Shown here in pieces: positions 52,445-61,717 of a DNA stretch of 64,000 nt (positions are counted from its first letter, which is position 1; each line of letters opens with the position of its first letter). This DNA comes from Thermotogales bacterium (GTDB lineage: Bacteria; Thermotogota; Thermotogae; Petrotogales; Kosmotogaceae). The stretch is taken from the NCBI GenBank assembly GCA_003561215.1, contig PWXG01000060.1:1-64000 (forward strand), written 5' to 3'. The notes beneath the pieces are model-generated. The model was not told the DNA's origin. It was given only the letters and a program-made list of their open reading frames with translations, and did no database searches. The translations under genes and the position numbers were made by a program.

Positions 52445-53739
52445 TTAGAAAAGCACGCCTTTCTGTTCATACGTTCGGATGCAAACTCAATCAGTATGAA
52501 AGTGCTCTTATGACTGAGCGTCTTTGTGAAGACTTCGCTGTCTCCTATCAGAGCGAAAAGGCAGACGTCTTTCTCTTCAACTCCTGCACAGTTACTGGAG
52601 AAGCAGAGAGAAAGCTGAGGCAGCGCTACAGGAGCTTGAGGAAGAGGAATCCCGATTCTCTGTTCGTTGTCACGGGCTGTTATTCGGAGCTTTCTTCAGA
52701 AGAATTACAGGAACTTGGATTTGATGCTGTGGTGAAGAACAAAGATAAGACCACGATAGAAACCTCGTTGAGACTGCTGTTAGGAAACAACGGCTACCAT
52801 GATGCATCTGTCGCCGACTGTCCCGTATCGCCAGGAGCTCTGGAAGGAAGGACTCGTGCGTATATATCTGTTGAAGATGGCTGCAGAAACAAGTGTTCCT
52901 ACTGCAGAGTCCGGTTAGCACGCGGGAGTGAGATTCGCAGTAAGCCTCTTACACTGGTGAAGAGAGAATTCGAGAACCTGATCTCTGGAGGATTCAAGGA
53001 GGTAGTAATTACTGGTCTGAACATCTGCTTCTATGGTGAGGACAATAACTCGTCACTTCTGGATTTGTTGACCACTCTTGAAGAGATAGATGGATCATGG
53101 AGAATCCGCCTTAGCTCCTTACACCCTGCGTTTGTTGGTAGTCACTTCCTGGAGTACATTGTCGGAAATCCGCGTTTTGCCCAGCATCTGCATCTTTCTC
53201 TTCAGAGCGGTTCGGATCGAATTCTGTCTCTCATGAACAGGGGGTATAACAGAAAGTCTTTCTTGTCACTTGTCGATTCAGCAAGGAAGCTGAATCCCTA
53301 TATAGCCGTAACAACGGATATCATTGCCGGTTTTCCCTCCGAGACCGAAGATGATTTTTACGACACCTGCTCAGTAGTTGAAGAAGTGGCCTTTCTCAAA
53401 ACACATATATTCAGATTTTCGCCACGTCCCGGAACCGAAGCCGCTTACATGGCTGATCAGGTTCCTGAACAGACAAAAAGAGAGCGCGCCAAGAGGCTTG
53501 CAAACTTGTCAACCAGAAGCTCCCTTCGGTATCTTACAGGAAGCCTCGGACATGAGCGCGAAGTGCTTGTCGAAAAGGTTAGTGGGGTAAATTCATCGGG
53601 TACTGACGAGTTTTATGTTTCACATTGTACAAGGACCGGGGCGGTTGGGCAGTTCCTGAGAGTTGTTCCTGAAGAAATCTGCTGGGGAGGGGTTGAGCAG
53701 AATGGATCATTTCATCTCAGATCAATGGTTATCAGATGA
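52441..53739 (+). CDS. mtaB: tRNA t6A37 methylthiotransferase (MtaB type)
   Basis: A 432-residue radical SAM methylthiotransferase converting N6-threonylcarbamoyladenosine-37 to its 2-methylthio form. The N-terminal cluster cysteines (Cys14 in FGCKLNQ, Cys49 in NSCTVTG, Cys80 in TGCYSE) and the radical SAM triad CRNKCSYC (148, 152, 155) are intact, with the C-terminal TRAM-like region. FGCKLNQ favours MtaB over MiaB (usually GCQMN). Its start overlaps the CBS gene by four bases; the class IV aminotransferase start lies inside its end. Confidence 0.93.
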   Translation: MIRKARLSVHTFGCKLNQYESALMTERLCEDFAVSYQSEKADVFLFNSCTVTGEAERKLRQRYRSLRKRNPDSLFVVTGCYSELSSEELQELGFDAVVKNKDKTTIETSLRLLLGNNGYHDASVADCPVSPGALEGRTRAYISVEDGCRNKCSYCRVRLARGSEIRSKPLTLVKREFENLISGGFKEVVITGLNICFYGEDNNSSLLDLLTTLEEIDGSWRIRLSSLHPAFVGSHFLEYIVGNPRFAQHLHLSLQSGSDRILSLMNRGYNRKSFLSLVDSARKLNPYIAVTTDIIAGFPSETEDDFYDTCSVVEEVAFLKTHIFRFSPRPGTEAAYMADQVPEQTKRERAKRLANLSTRSSLRYLTGSLGHEREVLVEKVSGVNSSGTDEFYVSHCTRTGAVGQFLRVVPEEICWGGVEQNGSFHLRSMVIR

Positions 53740-54562
53740 GGAACTTGGAGTCAGCTTGCGAGAACAGGCAACAACACCAAGTGTAGTAATATATGAGGTT
53801 GTAAGAACATATAATGCTTTGCCTTTTGCTCTGAAGCGGCACTTCCAACGATTGAAGCTTTCTGCCAAACTACTCGATATATCCATGCCGATGGGTTTTT
53901 CTCAGCTTGTAAAACTTGTCAACGAAGGGATTTCCAGGAATCATCCCAAGACACGAACACGCGAAATACAGATACGAGTGACAGTTTTTGAGACGTCTCA
54001 GAAGAACGCGAGATTCATGCTAGGATTTAGCGACCTTCCGGAGCTTTCCATAGACATATATGAACTTGGAGTGCGAGTAGGCATCTCTCCTTTTGTGAAA
54101 CCTTCTGCTGCGCTTGTCAACCCTGTGATAAAGACCCCGGGTCTTCCCTGGATCGTTCTGACAAGGCGCACACTTGGTGACAATTATGATCTGATAATGC
54201 TGAACGAGTCAGGAAATGTCTGCGAGGGTTCCTTCTCGAGTCTCTTCATTGTAAAGGATGAGCACCTCGTGACACCGGACACAAACTCGGGCGTCTTGCC
54301 GGGTATCACGAGACAACTCGTGATGAAACTGGCCAGATCAATGGAGGTTCCTGTGGAGGAGCGCCCGGTGAAGAGCTGGGAATTGTTTGCAGCAGATGAA
54401 GCTTTTCTGACTCACACCAGTGCAGGAATAGTCCCTGTGAGAAAAATAATGGACCATGTAATCATAGAAGACTTCACAGATGGACTCACACGTCTGCTTC
54501 TCGACAACTTCGAGGGCTTCATCATGACCGACGAAGAGAATTGGGTCGGGGTTGAACAGTGA
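53702..54562 (+). CDS. Class IV aminotransferase (BCAT/4-amino-4-deoxychorismate lyase type)
   Basis: A 286-residue fold-type IV PLP enzyme. VIYEVVRTYNALPFALKRHF at the N-terminus, IKTPGLPWIVLTRR (likely PLP lysine), LNESGNVCEGSFSSLFI with the conserved Glu, GVLPGITRQLVMKLA and FLTHTSAGIVPVRKI. Substrate is uncertain: branched-chain amino acids, D-alanine and aminodeoxychorismate enzymes share these motifs. GGGGAGGGG lies well before ATG 53702; the gene overlaps mtaB by 38 bases and the DUF721 gene by four. Confidence 0.88.
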   Translation: MDHFISDQWLSDEELGVSLREQATTPSVVIYEVVRTYNALPFALKRHFQRLKLSAKLLDISMPMGFSQLVKLVNEGISRNHPKTRTREIQIRVTVFETSQKNARFMLGFSDLPELSIDIYELGVRVGISPFVKPSAALVNPVIKTPGLPWIVLTRRTLGDNYDLIMLNESGNVCEGSFSSLFIVKDEHLVTPDTNSGVLPGITRQLVMKLARSMEVPVEERPVKSWELFAADEAFLTHTSAGIVPVRKIMDHVIIEDFTDGLTRLLLDNFEGFIMTDEENWVGVEQ

Positions 54563-54891
54563 GGAAGAGCTACGATACCTTCAAGAATGTTTTTGACTCT
54601 CTCAGCATGAGAAGTAGTTTTTTTGGCAAGCTGAGAGTTCTGACCCTGAGGAAAAGGTGGCATATGCTCGTAGGGGAAGCAATTTCAAGGCGCAGCAGGA
54701 TTCACGATTATCGTAATGGTGTCCTTTATGTTGCCGTAACTGAAGGTCTTTGGGCGTACGAGATAAGTCTTCACAAGAAGGCGCTGAAGGAAAGGCTTAA
54801 CGAAGAATTGGGCGCACAGATAATCAAGAGCATAAGAGTCATCATCGAACCCACCCACAATACGGAGGAATCAGATGAAAAACAGGTATGA
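54559..54891 (+). CDS. DUF721/DciA-like protein
   Basis: A 110-residue protein whose first ~85 residues fit DUF721: RVLTLRKRWHMLVGEAISRR (the W..LVG core) and YRNGVLYVAVTEGLWAYEIS. DciA proteins of this family load the replicative helicase in many bacteria lacking DnaC; genes of the family often lie beside gyrB or recF, as here. GTG start overlaps the aminotransferase stop (GTGA) and its end overlaps gyrB by 17 bases. Confidence 0.85.
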   Translation: MRKSYDTFKNVFDSLSMRSSFFGKLRVLTLRKRWHMLVGEAISRRSRIHDYRNGVLYVAVTEGLWAYEISLHKKALKERLNEELGAQIIKSIRVIIEPTHNTEESDEKQV

Positions 54892-56770
54892 CGCGCAGAG
54901 TATAAAGATCCTAAAGGGACTCGACCCCGTTCGCAAGCGTCCGAGCATGTATATCGGTTCGACGGGAAGGGCGGGGCTTCATCATCTCGTTTATGAAGTG
55001 GTTGACAACAGCATCGATGAGGTTATGGCCGGCTATGCCAGTGAGATACTTATTGAGATCCGTGAAGACATATCGGTGCGAGTTAAGGACAACGGCAGAG
55101 GCATACCTATCGAGACACATCCTGACACAAACACGAGTGCGCTGGAAGTGGTCATGACCACACTTCACGCAGGCGGCAAGTTCTCGGAGGATTCTTACAA
55201 GATAAGCGGCGGTCTACACGGAGTAGGTGTTTCGGTCGTTAACGCTCTTTCAGAATGGTGCGAAGTCAGAGTCCACAGAGATGGTAAATACTTCCGACAG
55301 GTATACGAGCGAGGGAGAGCAGTCACTCCTGTTGAGGAAGCAGGCGAGAGCAACGGCAATGGAACTGAGACCATTTTCAGAGCTGATCCCCAGGTTTTCT
55401 CCTCGATAGACTTCGATTTTGATATACTTGACTCCCGTTTTCGAGAACTCGCTTACCTCAATCCAGAAGCAACCATAGTGTTTAACGATCACAGAATCGA
55501 TGAATCTCGCACATATCATTATGAAGGCGGAATAGCTGAGTACGTTAAGCATATGAATCGTTCCAGAAGAACACTCCAGAAACACCCGTTCTTCATTGAA
55601 GGCCTCCATAACGGAATAAAGGTACAGCTTGCCATTCAGTACAGCTCCGCTTATGATGAGCAAATTATCTGCTTTGCAAACAACATAAAGACTGTTGAAG
55701 GTGGCACACACTTGACCGCACTCAAGACTGTCCTTACGAAACTGATGAACGATACTGCACGGAAACTAAACATACTCAAGGACAAAGACCAGAATCTCCA
55801 GGGAGAAGACGTCAGAGAAGGACTGACTGCTGTTCTTAGCATCTTTCTGAAAGACCCACAGTTTGAAGGGCAGACAAAGGCAAAGCTGGGAAATGAAGAA
55901 GCTTACGAAGCTGTCATCAAGGTTGTCAGGGAACGCCTGGAGGAAGTTTTTGACTACAATCAGAAAGAAGCAAAAGCGATAATCAGCAAAGCTGTCGAAG
56001 CGGCGAAAGCGAGGTTAGCTGCAAAACGAGCCCGGGAGCTTGTAAGGCGAAAGAACATACTTGAAAACACCGCGCTCCCCGGAAAACTGGCGGACTGCAT
56101 CTCTCAGGATCTCGAAGCAACCGAGCTGTTCATCGTGGAAGGAGATTCCGCGGGCGGTTCTTCAAAGGAAGCTCGCGATAGGAACTTTCAGGCAATTCTC
56201 CCCCTCAGGGGGAAAATCCTGAATGTTGAGAAAGCTGGGTTTGAAAAGCTTTTGAAGAATGAGCAGATCCACAACATCATCGTTGCCGTCGGTACAGGCG
56301 TAGGGGATGACTGTGACCTCGGTAAACTCAGATATGGAAAGATCGTGATCATGACGGATGCCGATGTTGACGGTGCTCACATTCGAACCCTCCTGCTCAC
56401 ATTGTTCTACAGGTATATGACTCCTCTAATATCAGAAGGACGAGTTTTCATTGCGCAGGCCCCTCTGTACAAGCTTGAACTGGGCAGGAAGAAGCTTTAC
56501 CTCTATTCCGATGAGGAGCTTCAGCGCTTCTTGAAGGAGAACCCTGATAAGCGGTATTCAATGCAGATGTACAAAGGATTAGGAGAGATGAATCCTGAAC
56601 AGCTTTGGGAGACAACAATGGATCCAACGCGTCGAAAGCTCTTGAGAATCGAAATGGAGGATGCTGAAGTCGCAGATAGCATTTTCACTATTCTTATGGG
56701 AAACGAAGTCGGACAGCGGCGGGAGTTTATTCAGCGACATGCCCTGTCTATTTCCAATCTGGATGTCTAG
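54875..56770 (+). CDS. gyrB: DNA gyrase subunit B
   Basis: A 631-residue GHKL-type gyrase B. ATP-binding motifs LVYEVVDNSIDE, VKDNGRGIPIETH, HAGGKFSEDSYKISGGLHGV; TOPRIM EGDSAGGSSKEARDR and TDADVDGAHIRTLLLT; C-terminal KGLGEMNPEQLWETTMDP. With GyrA (not in the window) it introduces negative supercoils. Length is typical of the short bacterial form. GGAGGAATCAG precedes ATG. Confidence 0.97.
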   Translation: MKNRYDAQSIKILKGLDPVRKRPSMYIGSTGRAGLHHLVYEVVDNSIDEVMAGYASEILIEIREDISVRVKDNGRGIPIETHPDTNTSALEVVMTTLHAGGKFSEDSYKISGGLHGVGVSVVNALSEWCEVRVHRDGKYFRQVYERGRAVTPVEEAGESNGNGTETIFRADPQVFSSIDFDFDILDSRFRELAYLNPEATIVFNDHRIDESRTYHYEGGIAEYVKHMNRSRRTLQKHPFFIEGLHNGIKVQLAIQYSSAYDEQIICFANNIKTVEGGTHLTALKTVLTKLMNDTARKLNILKDKDQNLQGEDVREGLTAVLSIFLKDPQFEGQTKAKLGNEEAYEAVIKVVRERLEEVFDYNQKEAKAIISKAVEAAKARLAAKRARELVRRKNILENTALPGKLADCISQDLEATELFIVEGDSAGGSSKEARDRNFQAILPLRGKILNVEKAGFEKLLKNEQIHNIIVAVGTGVGDDCDLGKLRYGKIVIMTDADVDGAHIRTLLLTLFYRYMTPLISEGRVFIAQAPLYKLELGRKKLYLYSDEELQRFLKENPDKRYSMQMYKGLGEMNPEQLWETTMDPTRRKLLRIEMEDAEVADSIFTILMGNEVGQRREFIQRHALSISNLDV

Positions 56771-56772
56771 TA

Positions 56773-57408
56773 ATGGAGCATAGAGCGAATCTTGCTCTGT
56801 TTCTCGTCGCCGTATTTTGCATATGGTGTCTGATATCTTTTGCCACCAGCGTTTTGTTCTACGATGTTTCCGAAATCAGAGTAAGTGTCATTGACACGCA
56901 TACAAGGGAAGTACGTTTTCCGACAGTCATGGGTGTTTCTAGGAGTCCTGTTATAATTGTCCCGGCAACAAGTGAACCTGTCGGAGGAGACCGCTTCCTA
57001 ATAAAGGAAGCTGTCTTCGTAACCCATTTCCAGGATCGACATTATTGGGTTTCGGAAGACCTCATCATAACTGATTTCGTGAGGCCTGGTGAGCTAAGGG
57101 ATGTTCCGGTTGTCTCCGGCGTTTCCTTCATACTGGAGGGGGGAGAGTTCAAGGTAGTCTCAGATATACAGAAGGAATTGCTGGTTCATGTAAAAAGACT
57201 TCTTTCTGATGGTAAAATCTGGAGTATAGTTTCTCATGTTGATCTCGTGAACGGTTACATTCTTCTGAAACGAGGAATCCAAATAACTGTATTTGATTGG
57301 GAGAAGTTGAGCAAGAGCACTGAGGCGTTGTATGACCTGTCCCTTACTGCACTGGACAAGACAGAGTTCTTGTTCCTGGGTGAAGGTAGACTTTTGAGAG
57401 TGAGGTGA
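56773..57408 (+). CDS. Membrane-anchored FtsQ/DivIB-like protein (inferred)
   Basis: A 211-residue protein with a short N-terminus, one membrane helix (about 8-29), and an extracytoplasmic domain. Straight after the helix, VSEIRVSVIDT resembles the first strand of a POTRA domain; YWVSEDLIITDFVRPGELRD then VPVVSGVSF and VNGYILLKRGIQITV recall the beta domain of FtsQ (aspartate or glutamate followed by a leucine-rich PLLSG). It lies directly before ftsA-ftsZ, where ftsQ usually is, and starts two bases after the gyrB stop. Sequence similarity is faint; position and topology carry the call. Confidence 0.68.
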   Translation: MEHRANLALFLVAVFCIWCLISFATSVLFYDVSEIRVSVIDTHTREVRFPTVMGVSRSPVIIVPATSEPVGGDRFLIKEAVFVTHFQDRHYWVSEDLIITDFVRPGELRDVPVVSGVSFILEGGEFKVVSDIQKELLVHVKRLLSDGKIWSIVSHVDLVNGYILLKRGIQITVFDWEKLSKSTEALYDLSLTALDKTEFLFLGEGRLLRVR

Positions 57409-57413
57409 AATAG

Positions 57414-58709
57414 ATGCCGAGGGGGAGAGATTACGTTGTCTCCATCGATGTGGGTACTAATACCCTTAAGGGCGTTGTCGTTAGTATCGATTCCTCTAAC
57501 CAAATAGCACTTGAGGCGTACGGAAGTGTCAAAGCAGTTGGAATTGACAAAGGGGAAGTGAGGGATGCTGTCGCCATGAAGCATTCAATTCAGAAGCTTA
57601 TTGAAGATTTGACTGGTCAGGTCGGGAAGAAAGAGATTGAAGCTGATTTTAGGATAAGCTTCACAAATGGCGATTATTCTGTGTTTTCCGAAAGCATAGA
57701 GGAGGTTATCTCAGAAGATCGTCCAACACTCGTCAGGCAGGAAATACTCGACACGATGATGACTCGAATCAGGAAAGAGAAGCTTCAGACAGGGAACACT
57801 AACGTACACAAGAACTATGTAAGGAAATTCATTTTGGATGACGAAAAGGTTGTCTTCAACCCAGTTGATATGGTGGCAAAAAAGCTGAATGTCGAGATGG
57901 TCTTTGTATCGACCGAGGGAAAGTCCGCAGAAGTTTTCAAGCGACTCTTCGAAGAGCTTTTTGGAACGGAAGACTTCACTGTCTCGCCATCGCTGATTTC
58001 TGGAGCAGATGCTGTCCTTACAGACACGGAAAAGCAACATGGAGTTGTTTGCGTTATACTTGGGCACGGGTTTTCGGAGATGGTTATCTACAAGGAGAAT
58101 CTGCCTGTGCACATAGACAGGATTCCTCTTGGCATTCGACACATAGTGAGAGATATTGCACTTGTTTTGGGAACCTCCCAGGACGAAGCTGAACGTCTCC
58201 TTGTCACCTACGGACATGCATCGATGCACCCACCGGCAGAGGAGAGTGTTGTCGAATACTTCGGCCTAGATGAGCGGACGAGGAAAAGAGTCACGGTGAA
58301 GAAGCTTTCCACGATAATCTACGCAAGGGTTAAGGAACTGCTGAACAAGATCAGAAAGGAAGTACAGCTATTTCTGCTCAATAACCCGGAGCATGGCGAG
58401 GAAGGAATACCCGGCGGTGTAGTGTTTACCGGTGGAGGGGCAAAGCTTCGAGGACTGTGCGACAGTGGAGTGGAATCGTTGAAAATGCCGGTGCGTGTCG
58501 GAACTTATGAAACGAGCTTCAACCCGAGAATTGAGAACGGCCACGATGTGGTAAATGATCCGATATTCGGACCTTGTCTCGGGAATCTTATTGAGCATGA
58601 TGAAATGGAAGGAGAATACGCCGAAGCAATGGGCATGGAGAAAAGAAGAAAAGGCTTCGGGTCATTCATAAAATCCCTCTTCTTCGGAGGTGCTGAGGAT
58701 GAGCTTTGA
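57414..58709 (+). CDS. ftsA: Cell division protein FtsA
   Basis: A 431-residue actin-like protein that anchors FtsZ to the membrane. N-terminal VVSIDVGTNTLKGVVV, the 1C domain in the middle, VCVILGHGFSEMVIYKENLP, PGGVVFTGGGAKLRGL adenosine motif and a C-terminal amphipathic helix (KGFGSFIKSLFFGG) for membrane targeting. GAGGTGAAATAG precedes ATG; it overlaps ftsZ by 11 bases. Confidence 0.95.
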   Translation: MPRGRDYVVSIDVGTNTLKGVVVSIDSSNQIALEAYGSVKAVGIDKGEVRDAVAMKHSIQKLIEDLTGQVGKKEIEADFRISFTNGDYSVFSESIEEVISEDRPTLVRQEILDTMMTRIRKEKLQTGNTNVHKNYVRKFILDDEKVVFNPVDMVAKKLNVEMVFVSTEGKSAEVFKRLFEELFGTEDFTVSPSLISGADAVLTDTEKQHGVVCVILGHGFSEMVIYKENLPVHIDRIPLGIRHIVRDIALVLGTSQDEAERLLVTYGHASMHPPAEESVVEYFGLDERTRKRVTVKKLSTIIYARVKELLNKIRKEVQLFLLNNPEHGEEGIPGGVVFTGGGAKLRGLCDSGVESLKMPVRVGTYETSFNPRIENGHDVVNDPIFGPCLGNLIEHDEMEGEYAEAMGMEKRRKGFGSFIKSLFFGGAEDEL

Positions 58710-59745
58710 GATAGATTACGGACAGAGCAAAGATAGCATGAGACTGCCTACCATAAAGGTCATCGGCGTTGGGGGAGCCGGTGGAAACGCCATAAACAGA
58801 ATGATAACTGATGGTATACACGGTGTTACCTTCATTGCTGCGAATACGGATGTTCAGGTACTGGAGAGCAACAATGCGGAGTTCAAGATTCAACTGGGAA
58901 GTCATCTTACACGAGGACTAGGCGCTGGGGGGAACCCCGAAGTCGGCGAGCATGCCGCTGAGGAAAGCATAGACGAAATCCGCGAGTCACTCCAGGACAC
59001 TGATCTTCTATTCATAACTGCGGGAATGGGCGGAGGTACAGGAACAGGCGCTGCTCCGATCGTTGCTTCTGTTGCTCGAGACATGGGAATACTAACCGTT
59101 GCAGTAGTAACCACTCCGTTCTTCTTCGAGGGAAATACTAGGCTTAGAGTTGCAAAGGAGGGGCTCAGGAGACTTCGAAAGTCTGTTGACACGTTGATTC
59201 GGATTTCTAACAATAAGCTCCTTCAGGAATTGCCCCCTAATACTTCTATAGTGGAAGCGTTTGCCAAGGCTGACGGGACGCTTCATCACGGGATAAAGGG
59301 CATATCGGAACTCATAACAAGAAGAGGCTACATAAACCTCGATTTTGCGGACGTCGATTCCGTGCTCAGAAACGCGGGAACAGCAATGCTTGGAATCGGT
59401 GTGGGATCAGGTGAAGATCGCGCGGAGATCGCGGCTCGACAGGCGATGGAGAGCAGACTACTTGAAAAGCCCCTTGACAATGCGACCGGAATCATCCTTA
59501 ATGTCTCTGCAAAGAACGTGACCCTAAAAGAGATGAACCTCGCTGCCGCCATTGTTAGGCAGAACTGCAGTGAAGACGCAGATGTTAAGCTGGGTCTTAT
59601 TGTAGACTCCGAGATGGATGGCGAAGACTTGCACATAACCCTGATAGCCGCAGGACTGGAGATGGATGAAGGCGAACTTCTCGGAGAAGCTACAGATATT
59701 CCTGCTATATATCGTTTTGGACTTGACAGCCAGGAGGAAGAATAG
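58699..59745 (+). CDS. ftsZ: Cell division protein FtsZ
   Basis: A 348-residue tubulin-like GTPase forming the division ring. VIGVGGAGGNAINRMI, the tubulin signature GMGGGTGTGAAP (GGGTGTG 111-117), NTRLRVAKEGLRRL and the T7-loop region NLDFADVD are intact. The C-terminal linker is very short, and the end (TDIPAIYRFGLDSQEEE) holds an IPAIYRF peptide like the conserved tail that binds FtsA. GGAGGTGCTGAGG precedes ATG 58699; the earlier start at 58690 overlaps that site. Confidence 0.97.
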   Translation: MSFEIDYGQSKDSMRLPTIKVIGVGGAGGNAINRMITDGIHGVTFIAANTDVQVLESNNAEFKIQLGSHLTRGLGAGGNPEVGEHAAEESIDEIRESLQDTDLLFITAGMGGGTGTGAAPIVASVARDMGILTVAVVTTPFFFEGNTRLRVAKEGLRRLRKSVDTLIRISNNKLLQELPPNTSIVEAFAKADGTLHHGIKGISELITRRGYINLDFADVDSVLRNAGTAMLGIGVGSGEDRAEIAARQAMESRLLEKPLDNATGIILNVSAKNVTLKEMNLAAAIVRQNCSEDADVKLGLIVDSEMDGEDLHITLIAAGLEMDEGELLGEATDIPAIYRFGLDSQEEE

Positions 59746-59748
59746 AAG

Positions 59749-61440
59749 ATGAAGGTTTATAAGCGGCTTGGCGAGCTTCTCGAAGAGCGCGGATTGATCA
59801 ACTCGGAGGCTCTGAATCAGGCTGTGTCGATTCAGAAGAAAGTTGGTAAACCGCTCGGCGAAGTGCTTGTCAGTATGGGACTGATTGCGTGGGAAGACAT
59901 ATACAATGCTCTTTCCAAGCAATATGGTCTTGATCTTCTTGAGGATACACCCAACATCATCCCGTCCGACCTTCTCAGGATGGTACCGAAGTCTGTCGCA
60001 AGCAGACTTAGTATAGTCCCTCTTGAGTACACTCCCGAGGACGATACGTTGAGAGTTGTCACTACAGATGTGTTGAAGGTTCCGCAGATCGAGCGAGAGT
60101 TGACCTTTCTAACTGGGCACTCGATCGAGACGCTACTTACGACTCCTCCGATTTTCCAGACAATCTACAAGACTTCATATGAAGACACTACTTCCAGCGA
60201 GATCATTGAACAGACGTTCCAGATAGATGAAGTAGAAAGCGAGAAACATGACGCGGAAGCCAAGGAAGGCGAAGAAACACCCGTCGGGAAGTTCATCAAC
60301 TCTCTTATAGATTCTGCAATCAGGAGTGAAGCGAGCGATATTCACCTTGAGCCATATGAGAAGGTCGCGGTAGGACGCATCAGGGTAGACGGCATTCTTA
60401 GACCAATTCTCAAGTACCCCAGAAAGGCGCACAACAGTGTCGCTTCTCGAATAAAGGTCATTTCGGGACTCGATATCTCCGAAAGAAGACTTCCTCAAGA
60501 TGGGAAGTTCTATATGCGGAGAAGCAGCGAGCAGTATGACTTCAGGGTTTCCACCATGCCGACGGTCTACGGTGAAAAGGTCGTTATGAGGATTTTGAAA
60601 GTGTCCAACTCGAAGCTCAAGCTTGAAGCGCTTGGCCTGACGAAGTACAACCGTGAGAGATTCGAAGGACTGATCAACTCTCCGTATGGGATTGTGCTCC
60701 TGTCTGGTCCCACAGGGAGCGGTAAGTCAACAACGCTCGTAGCTGTTCTGAACGAGATCACTTCAGAGAAAGTGAATGTTCTTACTGCTGAAGATCCGGT
60801 TGAATATACTATAGAGGGAGTAACGCAGTGTCAGGTGAATCCCGAGATAGGTCTGACTTTTGCGAATTACCTTCGCTCCTTTCTTAGACAGGACCCTGAT
60901 ATTATCATGGTGGGAGAAATTCGCGACAGTGAGACCGCTCAGCTCGCAATTGAAGCCTCTCTGACAGGACATCTTGTTCTTTCTACGATACACACTAACA
61001 CTGCTTCTGGGGCTGTTGCCAGATTAGTCAATATGGGAACAGATCCCCATCTTCTGGCCACATCTATGGATGGAGTGGTAGGGCAGAGGTTAGTAAGAAA
61101 GTTATGTGCTAACTGCAAATCAAGGATTCCGATGCGAGACAGACTGGAGGAAGTAGCAAAGAAACTCTTTCCTGACAGTGACGAGTATCACGAATTCATA
61201 CCCGGTCAGGGTTGTCATGAGTGCGCGGGTACCGGCTACAAAGGACGAACGGGGATTCACGAAGTTCTGATCATGAATAGCAAGATTCGCGAGCTGGTAA
61301 GGAGCTCAGCTTCCGAACAGGAGATTCTTAATGCCGCAAGAAACACCGGGATGAGAACGCTTTTTGAAGACGGAGTATTCAAAGTCATAGACGGAACAAC
61401 TTCATTTGAAGAGATAAACAGGGTAGTTATTGACGTCTAG
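59749..61440 (+). CDS. pilB: Type IV pilus assembly ATPase PilB
   Basis: A 563-residue GspE/PilB-type secretion ATPase. N-terminal MshEN domain (about 5-140: RLGELLEERGLINSEALNQA, VPKSVASRLSIVPLEYTPED), then the catalytic domain with Walker A GPTGSGKST (320-328), Asp box, Walker B VGEIRDSETAQ, His box GHLVLSTIHTN and a four-cysteine zinc site (CANC ... CHEC). MshEN domains often bind cyclic di-GMP, which would link it to the diguanylate cyclase at 4.7-7.4 kb, by inference only. Three bases after ftsZ. No other pilus genes are in the window. Confidence 0.94.
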   Translation: MKVYKRLGELLEERGLINSEALNQAVSIQKKVGKPLGEVLVSMGLIAWEDIYNALSKQYGLDLLEDTPNIIPSDLLRMVPKSVASRLSIVPLEYTPEDDTLRVVTTDVLKVPQIERELTFLTGHSIETLLTTPPIFQTIYKTSYEDTTSSEIIEQTFQIDEVESEKHDAEAKEGEETPVGKFINSLIDSAIRSEASDIHLEPYEKVAVGRIRVDGILRPILKYPRKAHNSVASRIKVISGLDISERRLPQDGKFYMRRSSEQYDFRVSTMPTVYGEKVVMRILKVSNSKLKLEALGLTKYNRERFEGLINSPYGIVLLSGPTGSGKSTTLVAVLNEITSEKVNVLTAEDPVEYTIEGVTQCQVNPEIGLTFANYLRSFLRQDPDIIMVGEIRDSETAQLAIEASLTGHLVLSTIHTNTASGAVARLVNMGTDPHLLATSMDGVVGQRLVRKLCANCKSRIPMRDRLEEVAKKLFPDSDEYHEFIPGQGCHECAGTGYKGRTGIHEVLIMNSKIRELVRSSASEQEILNAARNTGMRTLFEDGVFKVIDGTTSFEEINRVVIDV

Positions 61441-61672
61441 CTTGGTATGAACTGTTACATTGCTGATTCTCTTCGGCTTCCTGTAATAGCCGACCGGGTA
61501 CTCTTGCGATCGTGTTTTGCACTTCTGACAGCAAAAGCCTCGCTTCTTCCCGAATCAGTGCATATACGACAACATACTTCTGCATAACCTCGCATACTTC
61601 GAATTCCCATCGATAGACGCCTTTACGGACGTTATTTCGGCTTTACGTCCTCTGGAGAGACTCTCGATGCGG

Positions 61673-61681
61673 TGATATGAT
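61673..61681 (+). promoter_or_regulatory. Extended -10 promoter for the ornithine pathway genes
   Basis: TGA-TATGAT lies 37 bases before the GTG of ord in a 277-base spacer after pilB. That spacer otherwise shows no gene, terminator or structure I can recognise. Confidence 0.5.
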
Positions 61682-61717
61682 CTTACTGAAGCCATAGTAG
61701 CCATTGGAGGTGTTTTT

